This document shows positions 49,182 through 58,932 of a stretch of 64,000 nt of DNA, in pieces. The notes under the pieces were generated by a model, which was not told the DNA's origin, made no database searches, and worked only from the letters and a program-made list of their open reading frames with translations. A program made the position numbers and the translations under genes. Origin of the DNA: Massilistercora timonensis (GTDB lineage Bacteria > Bacillota > Clostridia > Lachnospirales > Lachnospiraceae); assembly GCF_900312975.1 (NCBI RefSeq), contig NZ_LT990039.1:1736001-1800000 (forward strand), in the 5' to 3' direction. Numbering within the stretch: the stretch's first letter is position 1; every line of letters starts with the position of its first letter.

Positions 49182-49968
49182 GCCGGTGATCACCAGCACG
49201 GCCAACGGGAAAGTCAAACGGCTTGTGAATCTGGTAAAGAAGCGAAAGGTAAGAGACCAGGAAGGGGTCTTTGTGACAGAGGGGCCCCGGATGTTTGAAG
49301 AGGCGCCCAGGGAGCGGGTGCGGGAAGTGTATTTCTCGGAATCCTTCCTTGGGAAAGCGCCGGAGATCTGGGGAAAGGTAAAAAGCTTTGGGATCCCGGC
49401 AGAGATCCTCTCAGATCATGTGTTTTCCCATGTGTCCGACACCCAGACGCCCCAGGGGGTGCTGGCGGTGGTGGATAGAAAAGAGGCAGCTCTGGAGCAG
49501 ATCCTCTCAGAGGAGGATCCGCTTCTCCTTGTGCTGGACGGCCTGCAGGACCCGGGCAACCTGGGCACCATCCTGCGGACCGGAGAGGGGGCGGGAGTGA
49601 CCGGGATCATCCTGGGAGGAGATTGCGTGGACCTCTATAATCCCAAGACCATCCGCTCCACCATGGGATCGGTCTACCGGATGCCTGTCTGCCGCTGCAG
49701 GGATCTTACGGAAGCCCTGGCGGAAATGAAGAAAAAAGGGATCCTCACGTATGCGGCCCACCTGGAGGGGAAGAATAGCTATGACCAGGAGGATTACCGG
49801 AAGCCCTGCGCCTTCCTTATCGGAAATGAAGGAAACGGGCTTCGCCGGGAAGTGGCAGAGGCGGCGGACCGGTGGATCCGGATCCCCATGAAGGGGCAGG
49901 TAGAGTCCCTGAACGCGGCGGTGGCGGCCACGGTCCTGATGTTCGAGGCCAGCCGGCAGCGGCGCTGA
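49174..49968 (+). CDS. RNA 2'-O-methyltransferase, SpoU/TrmH family
   Basis: A 264-residue SPOUT-class enzyme. An N-terminal L30e-like substrate-binding domain (MSRPVITSTANGKVKRLVNL) is followed by the catalytic part: LDGLQDPGNLGTILRTGEGAG, IGNEGNGLRREV and IPMKGQVESLNAAVAATVLMFE, the knotted SAM site. The start overlaps the ktrA stop; ATG 49174 is slightly preferred over 49165, neither with a good ribosome binding site. Its target (rRNA or tRNA) is undetermined. Confidence 0.88.
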   Translation: MSRPVITSTANGKVKRLVNLVKKRKVRDQEGVFVTEGPRMFEEAPRERVREVYFSESFLGKAPEIWGKVKSFGIPAEILSDHVFSHVSDTQTPQGVLAVVDRKEAALEQILSEEDPLLLVLDGLQDPGNLGTILRTGEGAGVTGIILGGDCVDLYNPKTIRSTMGSVYRMPVCRCRDLTEALAEMKKKGILTYAAHLEGKNSYDQEDYRKPCAFLIGNEGNGLRREVAEAADRWIRIPMKGQVESLNAAVAATVLMFEASRQRR

Positions 49969-50039
49969 TTTTCGTTGCTTTATGGCGGGAAGTATAGTAA
50001 GATAAGGGGTAAGGAATCTGGAAGAAAAGAGGGCTGACG

Positions 50040-50480
50040 ATGCAGACGGTATACTGGCTGGTAATTTTCATAGTATTGCTGATCATTGAGATCATAACCA
50101 TGGGCCTGACCACGATCTGGTTTGCCCTGGGCGCGCTGGCTGCGTTCCTTGCCGGGGTCTTCGGATTCGGCACGGCGGTGCAGGTGGGCGTTTTCCTTGT
50201 GGTTTCCATTATTCTGCTGATCCTGACAAGGCCTGTCGCGGTGAAGTATTTTAACAAGGATCGGACAAAGACCAACGCAGAGAGCCTGATCGGCCAGCAC
50301 GGGCTGGTGCTGGAAGAGGTGGACACCCTGAAGTCCACCGGGCGCGTGGAAGTCAACGGCCAGGAGTGGTCGGCAAAGACAGATGAGCCGGACGGCTACA
50401 TCGGGAAGAACACCGTGGTGGTCATCGACGGGATCCAGGGTGTAAAACTGATCGTAAGAGAGAAGGAGGAGAAAAAATGA
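50040..50480 (+). CDS. NfeD-family membrane protein
   Basis: A 146-residue protein with two to three N-terminal membrane helices (residues about 3-65) and a C-terminal OB-fold domain (about 75-144: AESLIGQHGLVLEEVDTLKSTGRVEVNGQEW). Known: NfeD-like proteins pair with SPFH proteins in membrane domains. The stop overlaps the start of the SPFH gene by 4 nt. The typical serine-protease domain is absent, so it is the short NfeD1b-like form. Confidence 0.9.
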   Translation: MQTVYWLVIFIVLLIIEIITMGLTTIWFALGALAAFLAGVFGFGTAVQVGVFLVVSIILLILTRPVAVKYFNKDRTKTNAESLIGQHGLVLEEVDTLKSTGRVEVNGQEWSAKTDEPDGYIGKNTVVVIDGIQGVKLIVREKEEKK

Positions 50481-51427
50481 TCCTGAGTATTCTTGGTATT
50501 ATTATTTTGGCTATTATCATACTGATACTGATCTCCTGTGTAAAGTTTGTACGTCAGGCGCAGGCGATGGTGGTAGAGAGACTGGGCGCCTACCAGGCAA
50601 CCTGGGGCACCGGAGTGCATTTCAAATGGCCCATCATCGACCGGGTGGCCAGAAGAGTGGATCTGAAGGAGCAGGTAGTGGATTTTGCTCCCCAGCCGGT
50701 GATCACGAAAGATAACGTTACCATGCGGATTGACACGGTAGTGTTCTACCAGATCACCGATCCCAAGATGTTCTGCTACGGAGTGGCCAATCCTATCATG
50801 GCCATCGAGAACCTGACGGCCACCACCCTTCGTAATATCATCGGAGACCTGGAACTTGACCAGACCCTGACTTCCAGAGAGACCATCAACACCCAGATGC
50901 GGGCGGCCCTTGACGTGGCTACCGATCCCTGGGGGATCAAGGTAAACCGGGTAGAGCTTAAGAATATCATTCCGCCGGCGGCCATCCAGGACGCCATGGA
51001 GAAGCAGATGAAGGCAGAGCGGGAACGCCGGGAAGCCATCCTGCGGGCAGAGGGCGAGAAGAAGTCCACCATCCTTGTGGCGGAAGGAAATAAAGAGTCC
51101 ACCGTACTTGACGCGGAAGCGGAGAAGCAGGCAGCCATCCTGCGGGCGGAGGCCCAGAAGGAAGCCATGATCCGTGAGGCGGAAGGTCAGGCGGAGGCGA
51201 TCCTGAAGGTACAGCAGGCCAATGCGGATGGTATCCGGTTCCTGAAGGAAGCGGGCGCTGACGAGGCGGTGCTGACCATGAAGAGCCTGGATGCATTTGC
51301 CAAAGCGGCGGACGGCAAAGCCACCAAGATCATCATTCCTTCTGAGATCCAGAATATCGCCGGACTGGTGAAGTCGGTGGTGGAGATCGGAAGCAGCGAT
51401 GAGAAGAGCGAAGGGCAGCAGCAGTAG
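50477..51427 (+). CDS. SPFH/band-7 (QmcA/stomatin-like) membrane protein
   Basis: A 316-residue protein with one N-terminal membrane helix (residues about 2-22), a band-7 domain (about 25-190: AMVVERLGAYQATWGTGVHF, RVDLKEQVVDFAPQPVITKDNV), and a long Glu/Ala-rich coiled coil with repeated ILRAEGEKKSTILVAEGN-type units. Known: such proteins scaffold membrane microdomains and often pair with NfeD. Overlap with the NfeD gene indicates coupling. Confidence 0.93.
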   Translation: MILSILGIIILAIIILILISCVKFVRQAQAMVVERLGAYQATWGTGVHFKWPIIDRVARRVDLKEQVVDFAPQPVITKDNVTMRIDTVVFYQITDPKMFCYGVANPIMAIENLTATTLRNIIGDLELDQTLTSRETINTQMRAALDVATDPWGIKVNRVELKNIIPPAAIQDAMEKQMKAERERREAILRAEGEKKSTILVAEGNKESTVLDAEAEKQAAILRAEAQKEAMIREAEGQAEAILKVQQANADGIRFLKEAGADEAVLTMKSLDAFAKAADGKATKIIIPSEIQNIAGLVKSVVEIGSSDEKSEGQQQ

Positions 51428-51463
51428 AGAGCTGGCAGGACCACAAGATAAAAAGCACGTATG

Positions 51464-51494
51464 GTGGGCGCATGTGAATGGCGCCCACATTTCT
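51464..51494 (+). terminator. Hairpin after the SPFH gene
   Basis: GTGGGCGC pairs perfectly with GCGCCCAC over a 9-nt loop and is followed by ATTTCT. Weak terminator, just upstream of the argF ribosome binding site. Confidence 0.5.
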
Positions 51495-51515
51495 ATCATT
51501 TAGGAGGACGGACAG

Positions 51516-52457
51516 ATGAATTTAAAAGGAAGAAGTTTTCTGACACTGAAAGATTTTACCCCGGAGGAGATCCTGTATCTCCTGGATCTGGCTGCGGACC
51601 TGAAAGCAAAGAAGAAGCAGGGGATCACAGGAAACAGCCTGAAGGGAAAGAATATCGCGCTGATCTTTGAGAAACCTTCCACCAGGACCCGCTGCGCGTT
51701 TACCGTGGGCGCGGCGGACGAGGGGGGCAATCCCACTTACCTTGCGGGAAATGAGATTCAGCTGGGTCATAAGGAAAGTATTGAGGATACGGCCCGGGTG
51801 CTGGGACGGATGTTCGACGGTATTGAATTCCGCGGATTTAAGCAGGAGCATGTGGAGGCCCTGGCCAGATACAGCGGTGTTCCGGTGTGGAACGGCCTGA
51901 CGGACGAGTATCATCCTACCCAGATCCTGGCGGATCTTCTCACCATGCGGGAGCATTTCGGATATCTGAAGGGGCTGAAGTTCGTCTACCTGGGAGATGG
52001 CCGCAACAATATGGCCAACAGCCTGATGATCGGCTGTTCCAAGGTGGGCGTAGATTTCGCCATTGTGGCGCCGGAGGCGCTGTGGCCTACGAAAGAGCTG
52101 ATCGCGCTGTGTCAGGGATATGCCAAAGAGTCCGGATCTTCCATTACCGTGACTGACGACGTAAATGGAGTAGAGGGCGCGGATGTGCTTTACACCGATG
52201 TGTGGGCTTCCATGGGAGAGGAAGACAAGGCGGCAGAGCGGATCGCCATGCTGAAGCCCTATCAGATCAACCAGGAGCTGATGGAGCGGACTGGCAAGGA
52301 TACCACCATCTTCATGCACTGTCTGCCGGCGGTGAAGGGCAATGAAGTAACAGAGGATGTGTTTGAGAGCAAGGCCAGCGTGGTATTCGACGAGGCGGAG
52401 AACCGGCTCCATACCATCAAGGCTGTGATGGTAGCCACACTGGGGGAGACCGAGTAG
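51516..52457 (+). CDS. argF: Ornithine carbamoyltransferase
   Basis: A 313-residue enzyme. The carbamoyl-phosphate-binding STRTR (residues 55-59) and the ornithine-type FMHCLPA near residue 268 are both present, which separates it from aspartate carbamoyltransferase. Known: forms citrulline from ornithine and carbamoyl phosphate in arginine synthesis, or in reverse in the arginine deiminase pathway. No other arg genes are nearby. The start has TTAGGAGGACGGAC. Confidence 0.95.
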   Translation: MNLKGRSFLTLKDFTPEEILYLLDLAADLKAKKKQGITGNSLKGKNIALIFEKPSTRTRCAFTVGAADEGGNPTYLAGNEIQLGHKESIEDTARVLGRMFDGIEFRGFKQEHVEALARYSGVPVWNGLTDEYHPTQILADLLTMREHFGYLKGLKFVYLGDGRNNMANSLMIGCSKVGVDFAIVAPEALWPTKELIALCQGYAKESGSSITVTDDVNGVEGADVLYTDVWASMGEEDKAAERIAMLKPYQINQELMERTGKDTTIFMHCLPAVKGNEVTEDVFESKASVVFDEAENRLHTIKAVMVATLGETE

Positions 52458-52461
52458 AAAT

Positions 52462-53442
52462 ATGAAGACAGAGATCCTGCGTCTGCTGCGGGAGAGCGAA
52501 GGATTCCTCTCCGGGCAGCAGCTGTGCAGCCGGTTTCAGGTGTCAAGGGCGGCTGTGTGGAAAGTAATGGAACAGTTGAAGGACGAAGGATATGAGATCC
52601 AGGCAGTCCGCAACAAGGGCTACCGGCTTGTGGGATCGCCGGATGTGCTCTCCCGGGAGGAGCTGGAGAGCCGGATCGGCACCCGGTGGGCCGGACACCA
52701 TGTGGTATATTTTCCCCAGACCGATTCCACCAATCTGCAGGCAAAAGCTGCCGGGGAGGCGGGAAGCCCCCACGGGAGCCTTTTTGTGACAGACCGGCAG
52801 AGCGCGGGACGGGGCCGCAGGGGAAGAGCCTGGGAGTCGCCGGGGGGAGAGAATATCTACATGACGCTGCTGCTGCGGCCGGAGTTCCCGCCGGAGCGGG
52901 CCTCCATGCTGACGCTGGTGATGGCCCTTGCCGCCGCGGAGGGGATTGAAACTGTCTGCGGCAGGGAAGTGGGGATCAAATGGCCCAACGACCTGGTGCT
53001 GAAAGGGAAGAAGATCTGCGGGATCCTGACGGAGATGAGCGCGGAGGTGGATTACATCCACTATGTGGTGATCGGCGTGGGGATCAACGTGAATCAGGAG
53101 ACATTTCCGGAGGAGATCCGGGAGACGGCCACTTCCTTAAGATTGGAGACCGGGAAGAAGGTCATCCGGGGAGAGCTGATCACGGAGATCCTGAAGCGTT
53201 TTGAAGAGAATTATGAGATCTTTGCCGGGACCAGGGATCTGTCTGGCCTGCAGGAGGCTTACAGCAGAAGGCTTGTCAACCGGGACCGGGAGGTGAAGGT
53301 GCTGGACCCTGCAGGAGCCTATGAGGCCCATGCCCTGGGGATCGACGAGAGAGGCGAACTGATCGTCAGGACCCGGGAAGGTGAGACGAGGAAGGTTTTT
53401 GCCGGGGAAGTATCAGTCCGCGGCATTTACGGATATGTATAG
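52462..53442 (+). CDS. birA: Biotin--[acetyl-CoA-carboxylase] ligase / biotin repressor BirA
   Basis: A 326-residue bifunctional protein. The N-terminal winged helix (LCSRFQVSRAAVWKVMEQL) is followed by the ligase domain with the biotinyl-AMP motif GRGRRGRAWESP and KWPNDL, and a C-terminal SH3-like domain. Known: it attaches biotin to carboxylases and represses biotin genes. It starts 4 nt after argF and may be co-transcribed. Confidence 0.95.
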   Translation: MKTEILRLLRESEGFLSGQQLCSRFQVSRAAVWKVMEQLKDEGYEIQAVRNKGYRLVGSPDVLSREELESRIGTRWAGHHVVYFPQTDSTNLQAKAAGEAGSPHGSLFVTDRQSAGRGRRGRAWESPGGENIYMTLLLRPEFPPERASMLTLVMALAAAEGIETVCGREVGIKWPNDLVLKGKKICGILTEMSAEVDYIHYVVIGVGINVNQETFPEEIRETATSLRLETGKKVIRGELITEILKRFEENYEIFAGTRDLSGLQEAYSRRLVNRDREVKVLDPAGAYEAHALGIDERGELIVRTREGETRKVFAGEVSVRGIYGYV

Positions 53443-53477
53443 AAGTCTGCCGGAGGACGGCGGACAGGGAGAGGATC

Positions 53478-53810
53478 ATGTACGAAGATAAAGTAGTGTT
53501 GTGCGGGGCGAACTCCTACGAGGAGAAATATTATCTGAATCCGGATTTTGCCCAGCTTCCGGACAATATCAAGGATGAACTGAAGATCATGTGCGTGCTC
53601 TACGTCCACGATGTGGGCGGGATCCTGACGCTGGTGTACGAGGAGAACGGGGAACTGTGCTTCGAGGTGACCAGCCAGGAGGGGGATCCCATGTTCGACG
53701 ACATCGGGAGCGCACTGAAGATCAAGCAGATCCAGAAGGAGAAGCAGGAACTTCTCCAGGCGCTGCAGTTATATTACCGGGTATTTTTCCTGGGAGAGGA
53801 GATTGAATAA
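53478..53810 (+). CDS. DUF6145-type conserved protein
   Basis: A 110-residue soluble acidic protein (MYEDKVVLCGANSYEEKYYL, HDVGGILTLVYEENGELCFEV). It resembles a conserved Lachnospiraceae protein of unknown function. The stop lies directly before the coaX start. It has no membrane segment. Confidence 0.7.
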   Translation: MYEDKVVLCGANSYEEKYYLNPDFAQLPDNIKDELKIMCVLYVHDVGGILTLVYEENGELCFEVTSQEGDPMFDDIGSALKIKQIQKEKQELLQALQLYYRVFFLGEEIE

Positions 53811-54581
53811 ATGCTGTTAGTCATTGATGTGGGAAACACCAATATTACACTGGGGATCTTCCGGGGAGAGGAGCTTCTTGGCACATTTCGGATGACCACC
53901 AAGCTGCCGCGGACTTCCGATGAATACGGGATCACCCTGCGGGAGCTGGTAGAGCGCCACGGGATCTCCAGCACGGAGATCAACGCGGTGATCGTGGCTT
54001 CCGTTGTACCGGATGTGATGCATTCTCTGGGAAGCGCCATCATCAAATACTTTGGGATCAAGCCCATGGTAGTGTCCGCCGGGATCAAGACAGGGATCAG
54101 CATCCAGATGGAGAACCCAAGACAGGTGGGATCCGACCGGATCGTGGATGCGGTGGCGGCTTATACCCTCCATGGCGGGCCGGTGATCGTCATCGACTTT
54201 GGAACCGCCACTACCTATGACCTGGTGGGACCGGGGGGCACCTTCGAGGCGGCTGTGACCGCGCCGGGGATCCGCACCTCCGCTCAGGCCATGTGGGGCC
54301 AGGCAGCCATGCTTCCGGCCATCGAGATCCGCACGCCGGAATCCATCCTGGCTAAAGATACCGTCTCCGGCATGCAGGCCGGTCTGGTGTTCGGTCAGGT
54401 GGGACAGACCGAGTACATCGTCCAGAAGATCCGGGAGGCCTCCGGATACACGGACGCCAAAGTTATCGCCAGCGGCGGACTGGGGAAGATGATCGCCAAA
54501 GAGACGAAGGTCATCGATGTGTACGATTCCCAGCTGACGCTGAAAGGACTGCGGATTATTTACGAGAAGAATAAACGTTAA
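53811..54581 (+). CDS. coaX: Type III pantothenate kinase
   Basis: A 256-residue kinase of the acetate/sugar kinase fold. The N-terminal phosphate-binding [14 protein letters not shown], the [13 protein letters not shown] motif and the [11 protein letters not shown] motif are all typical of CoaX. Known: first step of coenzyme A synthesis, insensitive to CoA feedback. The ribosome binding site GGAGAGGAGATTGAATAA overlaps the end of the preceding gene. Confidence 0.95.
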   Translation: MLLVIDVGNTNITLGIFRGEELLGTFRMTTKLPRTSDEYGITLRELVERHGISSTEINAVIVASVVPDVMHSLGSAIIKYFGIKPMVVSAGIKTGISIQMENPRQVGSDRIVDAVAAYTLHGGPVIVIDFGTATTYDLVGPGGTFEAAVTAPGIRTSAQAMWGQAAMLPAIEIRTPESILAKDTVSGMQAGLVFGQVGQTEYIVQKIREASGYTDAKVIASGGLGKMIAKETKVIDVYDSQLTLKGLRIIYEKNKR

Positions 54582-54592
54582 TTATTTAACAG

Positions 54593-54675
54593 AGGACGTA
54601 GCAAAATGCAAAAAGGCTACGTCCTAAATTGACGTTTGGGGTGTACCAAAATGCAAGAAGGGGTGTACCAAAATG
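54593..54675 (+). repeat. Hairpin and tandem repeat in front of dusB
   Basis: A perfect 10-bp stem (AGGACGTAGC 54593-54602 with GCTACGTCCT 54616-54625) ends the coaX transcript region. Then a 16-nt sequence GGGGTGTACCAAAATG occurs twice in direct repeat (54638-54653 and 54660-54675, period 22). The second copy ends in the dusB start codon and its AAGGGG likely serves as the ribosome binding site. The hairpin loop contains the related sequence CAAAATGCAAAAAGG. Confidence 0.75.
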
Positions 54676-55629
54676 AACATCGGGAATGTGAAACTGGATA
54701 ACCCGTACATCCTGGCGCCCATGGCCGGGGTGACGGATCTGCCGTTCCGGCTCCTGTGCAAGGAGCAGGGAGCGGGTCTTTTATGTATGGAGATGATCAG
54801 TGCGAAGGCGTTGATCTATGGAAATAGAAATACAAAGCAGCTGCTGGAGATCCACCCGGAGGAGTACCCGGTTTCCCTGCAGTTGTTTGGCTCGGATCCG
54901 GAGATCATGAGCGAGGCGGCCAGAAGAATCGAAGACCGTCCTTTCCAGATCCTGGACATTAATATGGGGTGTCCGGTGCCCAAGGTAGTGAAGAATGGGG
55001 AGGGTTCCGCGCTTATGAATGATCCGGGGCTGGTCCGCAGGATCGTGGAAAAGGTCTCCCGGGCGATCCAAAAGCCGGTGACGGTGAAGATCCGGAAAGG
55101 CTTTGACGACCAGCATGTGAATGCGGTGGAGATCGCCAGGATCGCGGAGGACGCGGGAGCGTCGGCGGTAGCGGTCCACGGGCGTACCCGGGAGCAGTAT
55201 TACTCCGGGAAGGCGGATTGGGACATCATTCGCCAGGTGAAAGAGGCGGTGTCCATCCCGGTGATCGGAAACGGCGACGTGGTCTCCGGGGCGTCGGCCC
55301 TTGCCATGATGGAAGAGACCGGCTGCGACGGGGTGATGATCGGGCGGGGCGCTCAGGGGAACCCCTGGATCTTCTCCGATCTTCTGGAATATGAGCGCAC
55401 CGGGAAGCTGCGGCCGCGACCCGGGGCGGATGAGATCCGGGAAATAATGCTGCGCCACGCCCGCCTGCAGATCCGGTACAAAGGGGAATATCTAGGGATC
55501 CGGGAAATGCGCAAGCATGTGTCCTGGTATACCAAAGGCCTGCCAGGTTCCGCCAGGCTCAGAGAGGCCATCAACCAGGTGGAATCCTATGAGGAACTGG
55601 AACAGCTTCTGTCCGAAAAAATCCGGTAA
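54673..55629 (+). CDS. dusB: tRNA-dihydrouridine synthase DusB
   Basis: A 318-residue FMN-dependent TIM-barrel enzyme. Motifs: ILAPMAGVTDLPFR at the start, DINMGCPVPKV with the catalytic cysteine (about residue 100), AVHGRTREQYYSGKADW, and IPVIGNGDVVSG plus MIGRGAQGNPWIF for FMN binding. Known: reduces uridine to dihydrouridine in the tRNA D-loop. The start codon is part of a 16-nt direct repeat. Confidence 0.93.
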   Translation: MNIGNVKLDNPYILAPMAGVTDLPFRLLCKEQGAGLLCMEMISAKALIYGNRNTKQLLEIHPEEYPVSLQLFGSDPEIMSEAARRIEDRPFQILDINMGCPVPKVVKNGEGSALMNDPGLVRRIVEKVSRAIQKPVTVKIRKGFDDQHVNAVEIARIAEDAGASAVAVHGRTREQYYSGKADWDIIRQVKEAVSIPVIGNGDVVSGASALAMMEETGCDGVMIGRGAQGNPWIFSDLLEYERTGKLRPRPGADEIREIMLRHARLQIRYKGEYLGIREMRKHVSWYTKGLPGSARLREAINQVESYEELEQLLSEKIR

Positions 55630-55704
55630 AAGCAACATAAAAGAAGGCGTTCCTGCGTATACTGAATCAATACCTGAGGAAGGGCGGAACTACCGAAAAA
55701 AACA

Positions 55705-55733
55705 TTGACATTGCAAAGGCCTTTCTGTATAAT
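55705..55733 (+). promoter_or_regulatory. Consensus promoter of greA-lysS
   Basis: TTGACA (55705-55710), 17-nt spacer, TATAAT (55728-55733), both boxes perfect. About 110 nt of leader precede greA. Confidence 0.92.
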
Positions 55734-55843
55734 AATGAAATTATGAAAGTGCCTTTATTTTACGAAAATATTTCATAAAACCGGCGGGAAACAGGCAGCC
55801 GGGCGAAATGATATGAAAGTGGAAAAGAAAGGAAGCAGGACAC

Positions 55844-56326
55844 ATGGAAACGAAAAAGAGATTACTTACTTATGCAGGACTGAAGGCTCTGGAAGACGAG
55901 CTGGAGCACCTGAAGGTAGTAAAGAGAAAGGAAGTCGCCGGCAAGATCAAAGAGGCGAGAGAGCAGGGAGACCTGTCGGAGAACGCGGAATATGATGCGG
56001 CGAAGGACGAGCAGCGGGACATCGAGGCACGGATCGAAGAGCTGGAAGGAATTCTCAAAAACGCGGAAGTAGTCGTAGAAGACGAAGTTGATTTTGATAA
56101 AATTAATGTAGGCTGTACGGTAAAGGTACACGATGTGACTTTTGACGAGGATATGGAGTTCAAGATCGTAGGCTCCACAGAGGCCAACAGCCTGGAAGGC
56201 AAGATCTCCAATGAGTCCCCGGTAGGGCAGGCGCTGATGGGCAAGATGGCAGGCGACCTGGTAGACGTGGAGACCCAGGCCGGAGCAATACAGTACAAGA
56301 TCCTGGAGATCAGCCGTTCCATGTAA
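55844..56326 (+). CDS. greA: Transcription elongation factor GreA
   Basis: A 160-residue protein. The N-terminal coiled coil contains [16 protein letters not shown] with the acidic tip residues (Asp/Glu) that restart stalled RNA polymerase. The C-terminal domain shows [16 protein letters not shown]. Known: stimulates cleavage of backtracked RNA. AGGAAGCAGGACAC lies upstream of the ATG. Followed by lysS at 95 nt in the same transcript. Confidence 0.95.
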   Translation: METKKRLLTYAGLKALEDELEHLKVVKRKEVAGKIKEAREQGDLSENAEYDAAKDEQRDIEARIEELEGILKNAEVVVEDEVDFDKINVGCTVKVHDVTFDEDMEFKIVGSTEANSLEGKISNESPVGQALMGKMAGDLVDVETQAGAIQYKILEISRSM

Positions 56327-56421
56327 GGAGCGGTTTCAGAGACAAAAACCGAACATCAGAAGAGATACGGACCCCTCAGCAGTATGAGGGGTTCCTTCGA
56401 CAAAAGGAAGGAGAGAAGAAC

Positions 56422-58356
56422 GTGGGCGAGCAGCACAAGAACGCACAGGAACCAGATTTGAATCAGTTGAGGAAGGTACGCCGGGAGAAGCTGGCGGAAC
56501 TGCAGGAGAACGGAAAGAATCCATTTACCATCACCAGCTATGACGTGACCTGCCATGCGGCGGACGTAAAGGAGCACTATGAGGAGATGGAAGGCAAACA
56601 GGTCTCCCTGGCAGGGCGTGTGATGCAGAAGCGTGTGATGGGCAAGGCCTCTTTCTGCAACATCCTGGACCAGACCGGCAATATCCAGTCCTATGTGGCA
56701 AGAGACAGTCTGGGAGAGGAAGCCTACAAAGAGTTTAAAAAGCTGGATATCGGCGACATCATCGGCCTGGAGGGCGAAGTGTTCAAGACCAAGACGGGAG
56801 AGATCTCCATCCACGCGGCGAAGATCACTCTTCTCTCCAAGAGCCTGCAGATCCTTCCGGAGAAATATCACGGCCTGACCAACACGGACGCACGCTATCG
56901 TCAGAGATACGTGGATCTGATCATGAACCCGGAGGCAAGGGATACCTTTATCAAGCGTTCTCACATTATCAGTGCCATCCGGAGATACCTGGACGGGGAA
57001 GGATTCCTGGAAGTGGAGACCCCTATGCTGGTGAGCAACGCCGGCGGAGCTGCGGCGCGTCCCTTTGAGACCCATTTCAACGCCCTGGGAGAGGACTTCA
57101 AACTTCGGATCTCTCTGGAGTTATATCTGAAACGTCTGATCGTAGGCGGACTGGAGCGGGTCTATGAGATCGGCCGCGTCTTCCGTAACGAGGGACTGGA
57201 CACCAGACACAATCCGGAATTTACCCTGATGGAACTGTATCAGGCTTACACCGATTACCACGGCATGATGGATCTGACGGAGAACCTGTACCGCCATGTG
57301 GCGCAGGAGGTTCTGGGGACCACCAAGATCGTTTACAACGGGATCGAGATGGATCTGGGCAAACCATTTGCCCGTATGACCATGATCGACGCGGTGAAGA
57401 AATACGCAGGCGTGGACTGGAATGAGGTGGAGACACTGGAGCAGGCCAGAGCCCTTGCGAAAGAGCATAACGTAGAGTTTGAGGAGCGCCATAAGAAGGG
57501 AGATATCCTGAACCTGTTCTTCGAGGAGTTTGTAGAGGAACATCTGGTACAGCCTACCTTTATCATGGATCATCCCATTGAGATCTCTCCGCTGACCAAG
57601 AAGAAACCGGAGAACCCGGATTACGTAGAGCGGTTTGAGTTCTTCATGAACGGCTGGGAGATGGCCAATGCCTACTCCGAGCTTAACGACCCCATTGACC
57701 AGAGAGAGCGGTTCAAAGACCAGGAAGAGCAGCTGGCACAGGGAAATGCCGAGGCCAATACTACAGATGAGGATTTCCTGAACGCACTGGAGATCGGTAT
57801 GCCGCCGACAGGAGGCATCGGATTCGGTATTGACCGGATGTGTATGCTGCTTACCGACAGCGCAGCCATCCGCGACGTGCTCCTGTTCCCCACAATGAAG
57901 TCACAGGGCGCTGCAAAGAACGAGGCAAACAACGCAGCCCAGACCACAGTCCGGGCAGCGGAGGCGCCGGCGGTGAAGATCGACCTGTCCAAGGTAAAGG
58001 TTGAGCCGCTGTTTGAGGAGTTTGTTGATTTTGATACCTTCAGCAAGTCGGACTTCCGGGTTGTGAAGGTGAAAGAATGTGAGGCGGTCCCCAAGTCCAA
58101 GAAGCTTCTGAAGTTCCTTCTGGACGACGGATCCGGCGAGGACCGGGTGATCTTAAGCGGGATCCACGATTACTATGAGCCGGAAGAGCTGGTGGGCAAG
58201 ACCTGTATCGCCATCACCAACCTGCCGCCCAGGAAGATGATGGGCATTGATTCCTGCGGTATGCTGATCAGCGCCGTGTATGAGTACGACGGCCATGAGG
58301 GACTGAACCTTCTGATGGTGGATGACAGTATCCCGGCAGGGGCGAAGCTGTATTAA
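56422..58356 (+). CDS. lysS: Lysyl-tRNA synthetase (class II) with C-terminal tRNA-binding domain
   Basis: A 644-residue protein that starts at GTG 56422 with AAAGGAAGGAGAGAAG in front. It has an OB-fold anticodon-binding domain (residues about 55-145: [18 protein letters not shown]), and the class II core with motif 2 ([21 protein letters not shown]) and motif 3 ([14 protein letters not shown]). An extra C-terminal domain (about 535-644: [22 protein letters not shown]) is of the EMAPII/MetG-C type, which binds tRNA. Known: most bacterial LysRS end near residue 500, so this is an extended form. Inference: improved tRNA capture. Confidence 0.95.
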   Translation: MGEQHKNAQEPDLNQLRKVRREKLAELQENGKNPFTITSYDVTCHAADVKEHYEEMEGKQVSLAGRVMQKRVMGKASFCNILDQTGNIQSYVARDSLGEEAYKEFKKLDIGDIIGLEGEVFKTKTGEISIHAAKITLLSKSLQILPEKYHGLTNTDARYRQRYVDLIMNPEARDTFIKRSHIISAIRRYLDGEGFLEVETPMLVSNAGGAAARPFETHFNALGEDFKLRISLELYLKRLIVGGLERVYEIGRVFRNEGLDTRHNPEFTLMELYQAYTDYHGMMDLTENLYRHVAQEVLGTTKIVYNGIEMDLGKPFARMTMIDAVKKYAGVDWNEVETLEQARALAKEHNVEFEERHKKGDILNLFFEEFVEEHLVQPTFIMDHPIEISPLTKKKPENPDYVERFEFFMNGWEMANAYSELNDPIDQRERFKDQEEQLAQGNAEANTTDEDFLNALEIGMPPTGGIGFGIDRMCMLLTDSAAIRDVLLFPTMKSQGAAKNEANNAAQTTVRAAEAPAVKIDLSKVKVEPLFEEFVDFDTFSKSDFRVVKVKECEAVPKSKKLLKFLLDDGSGEDRVILSGIHDYYEPEELVGKTCIAITNLPPRKMMGIDSCGMLISAVYEYDGHEGLNLLMVDDSIPAGAKLY

Positions 58357-58390
58357 TTTTATAATAAGCCTCTTAATATGCGCGAAAAAA

Positions 58391-58432
58391 GGGCACTTTT
58401 CTAAAAGAGAATTTTAGAAAAGTGCCCTTTTT
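58391..58432 (+). terminator. Strong terminator after lysS
   Basis: A 16-bp perfect stem (58391-58406 with 58412-58427) has a GAGAA loop and is followed by TTTTT. Confidence 0.96.
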
Positions 58433-58433
58433 G

Positions 58434-58674
58434 GGAAAATATTTTTCAAAATGGAATGCCTTCGTTCTAACGATATTGATGGATTTACTTAGATGAAAGA
58501 AGTATAATCAGAATAACAAAAAATTTGTATGAAACTGATAATAATGTATGGGTGATGAAACTGCCTGCAGATGGCAGAATGTGTTTGTGAAGAAAATAGG
58601 CAGGACAGCATTTGATGACAAAGAAATAATTTATGTTGTGTTCAATAAATTCAAATGATTGGTGAAGATACGAT
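58434..58674 (+). pseudogene. Low-GC interval with a possible gene remnant
   Basis: This stretch is much richer in A and T than its neighbours. No start-to-stop reading frame is found. Two short coding-like pieces in different frames (a piece ending in VMKLPADGRMCL at about 58587, then KKIGRTAFDDKEIIYVVFNKFK to about 58659) suggest one small gene broken by a frameshift. It may mark where the accessory patch begins. Coding nature is uncertain. Confidence 0.3.
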
Positions 58675-58920
58675 ATGAAAAGGAACAATACGCTTACAAA
58701 ATCGGAATTTCTTTTAGAACATTTATTCTGGGTGGTTGTTACTTGGCTCTGGTATAGAAATTTATTATTCTGTTGTGTTGAAAACTATTCGTTTACGGAA
58801 TCAAAAATTATATTTTTACTTGTTTTAGGAATGGCTTGTATCCCGGGGATTCTCTGCAATCTAAAAAAGGATAGAAATGATTTTAGTGTTTTCTTTAATA
58901 TTGTGACAGGGTATGGATAA
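58675..58920 (+). CDS. Small hypothetical membrane protein (81 residues)
   Basis: Two hydrophobic segments (residues about 17-35 and 45-61) flank a short polar loop, and the C-terminus is polar. Start ATG 58675 has a weak AAGATACGAT upstream. Strong A/T bias compared with the operon to the left. Not recognised; probably accessory DNA. It could be a fragment of a larger protein. Confidence 0.45.
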   Translation: MKRNNTLTKSEFLLEHLFWVVVTWLWYRNLLFCCVENYSFTESKIIFLLVLGMACIPGILCNLKKDRNDFSVFFNIVTGYG

Positions 58921-58932
58921 TTGAGAAGTTTT

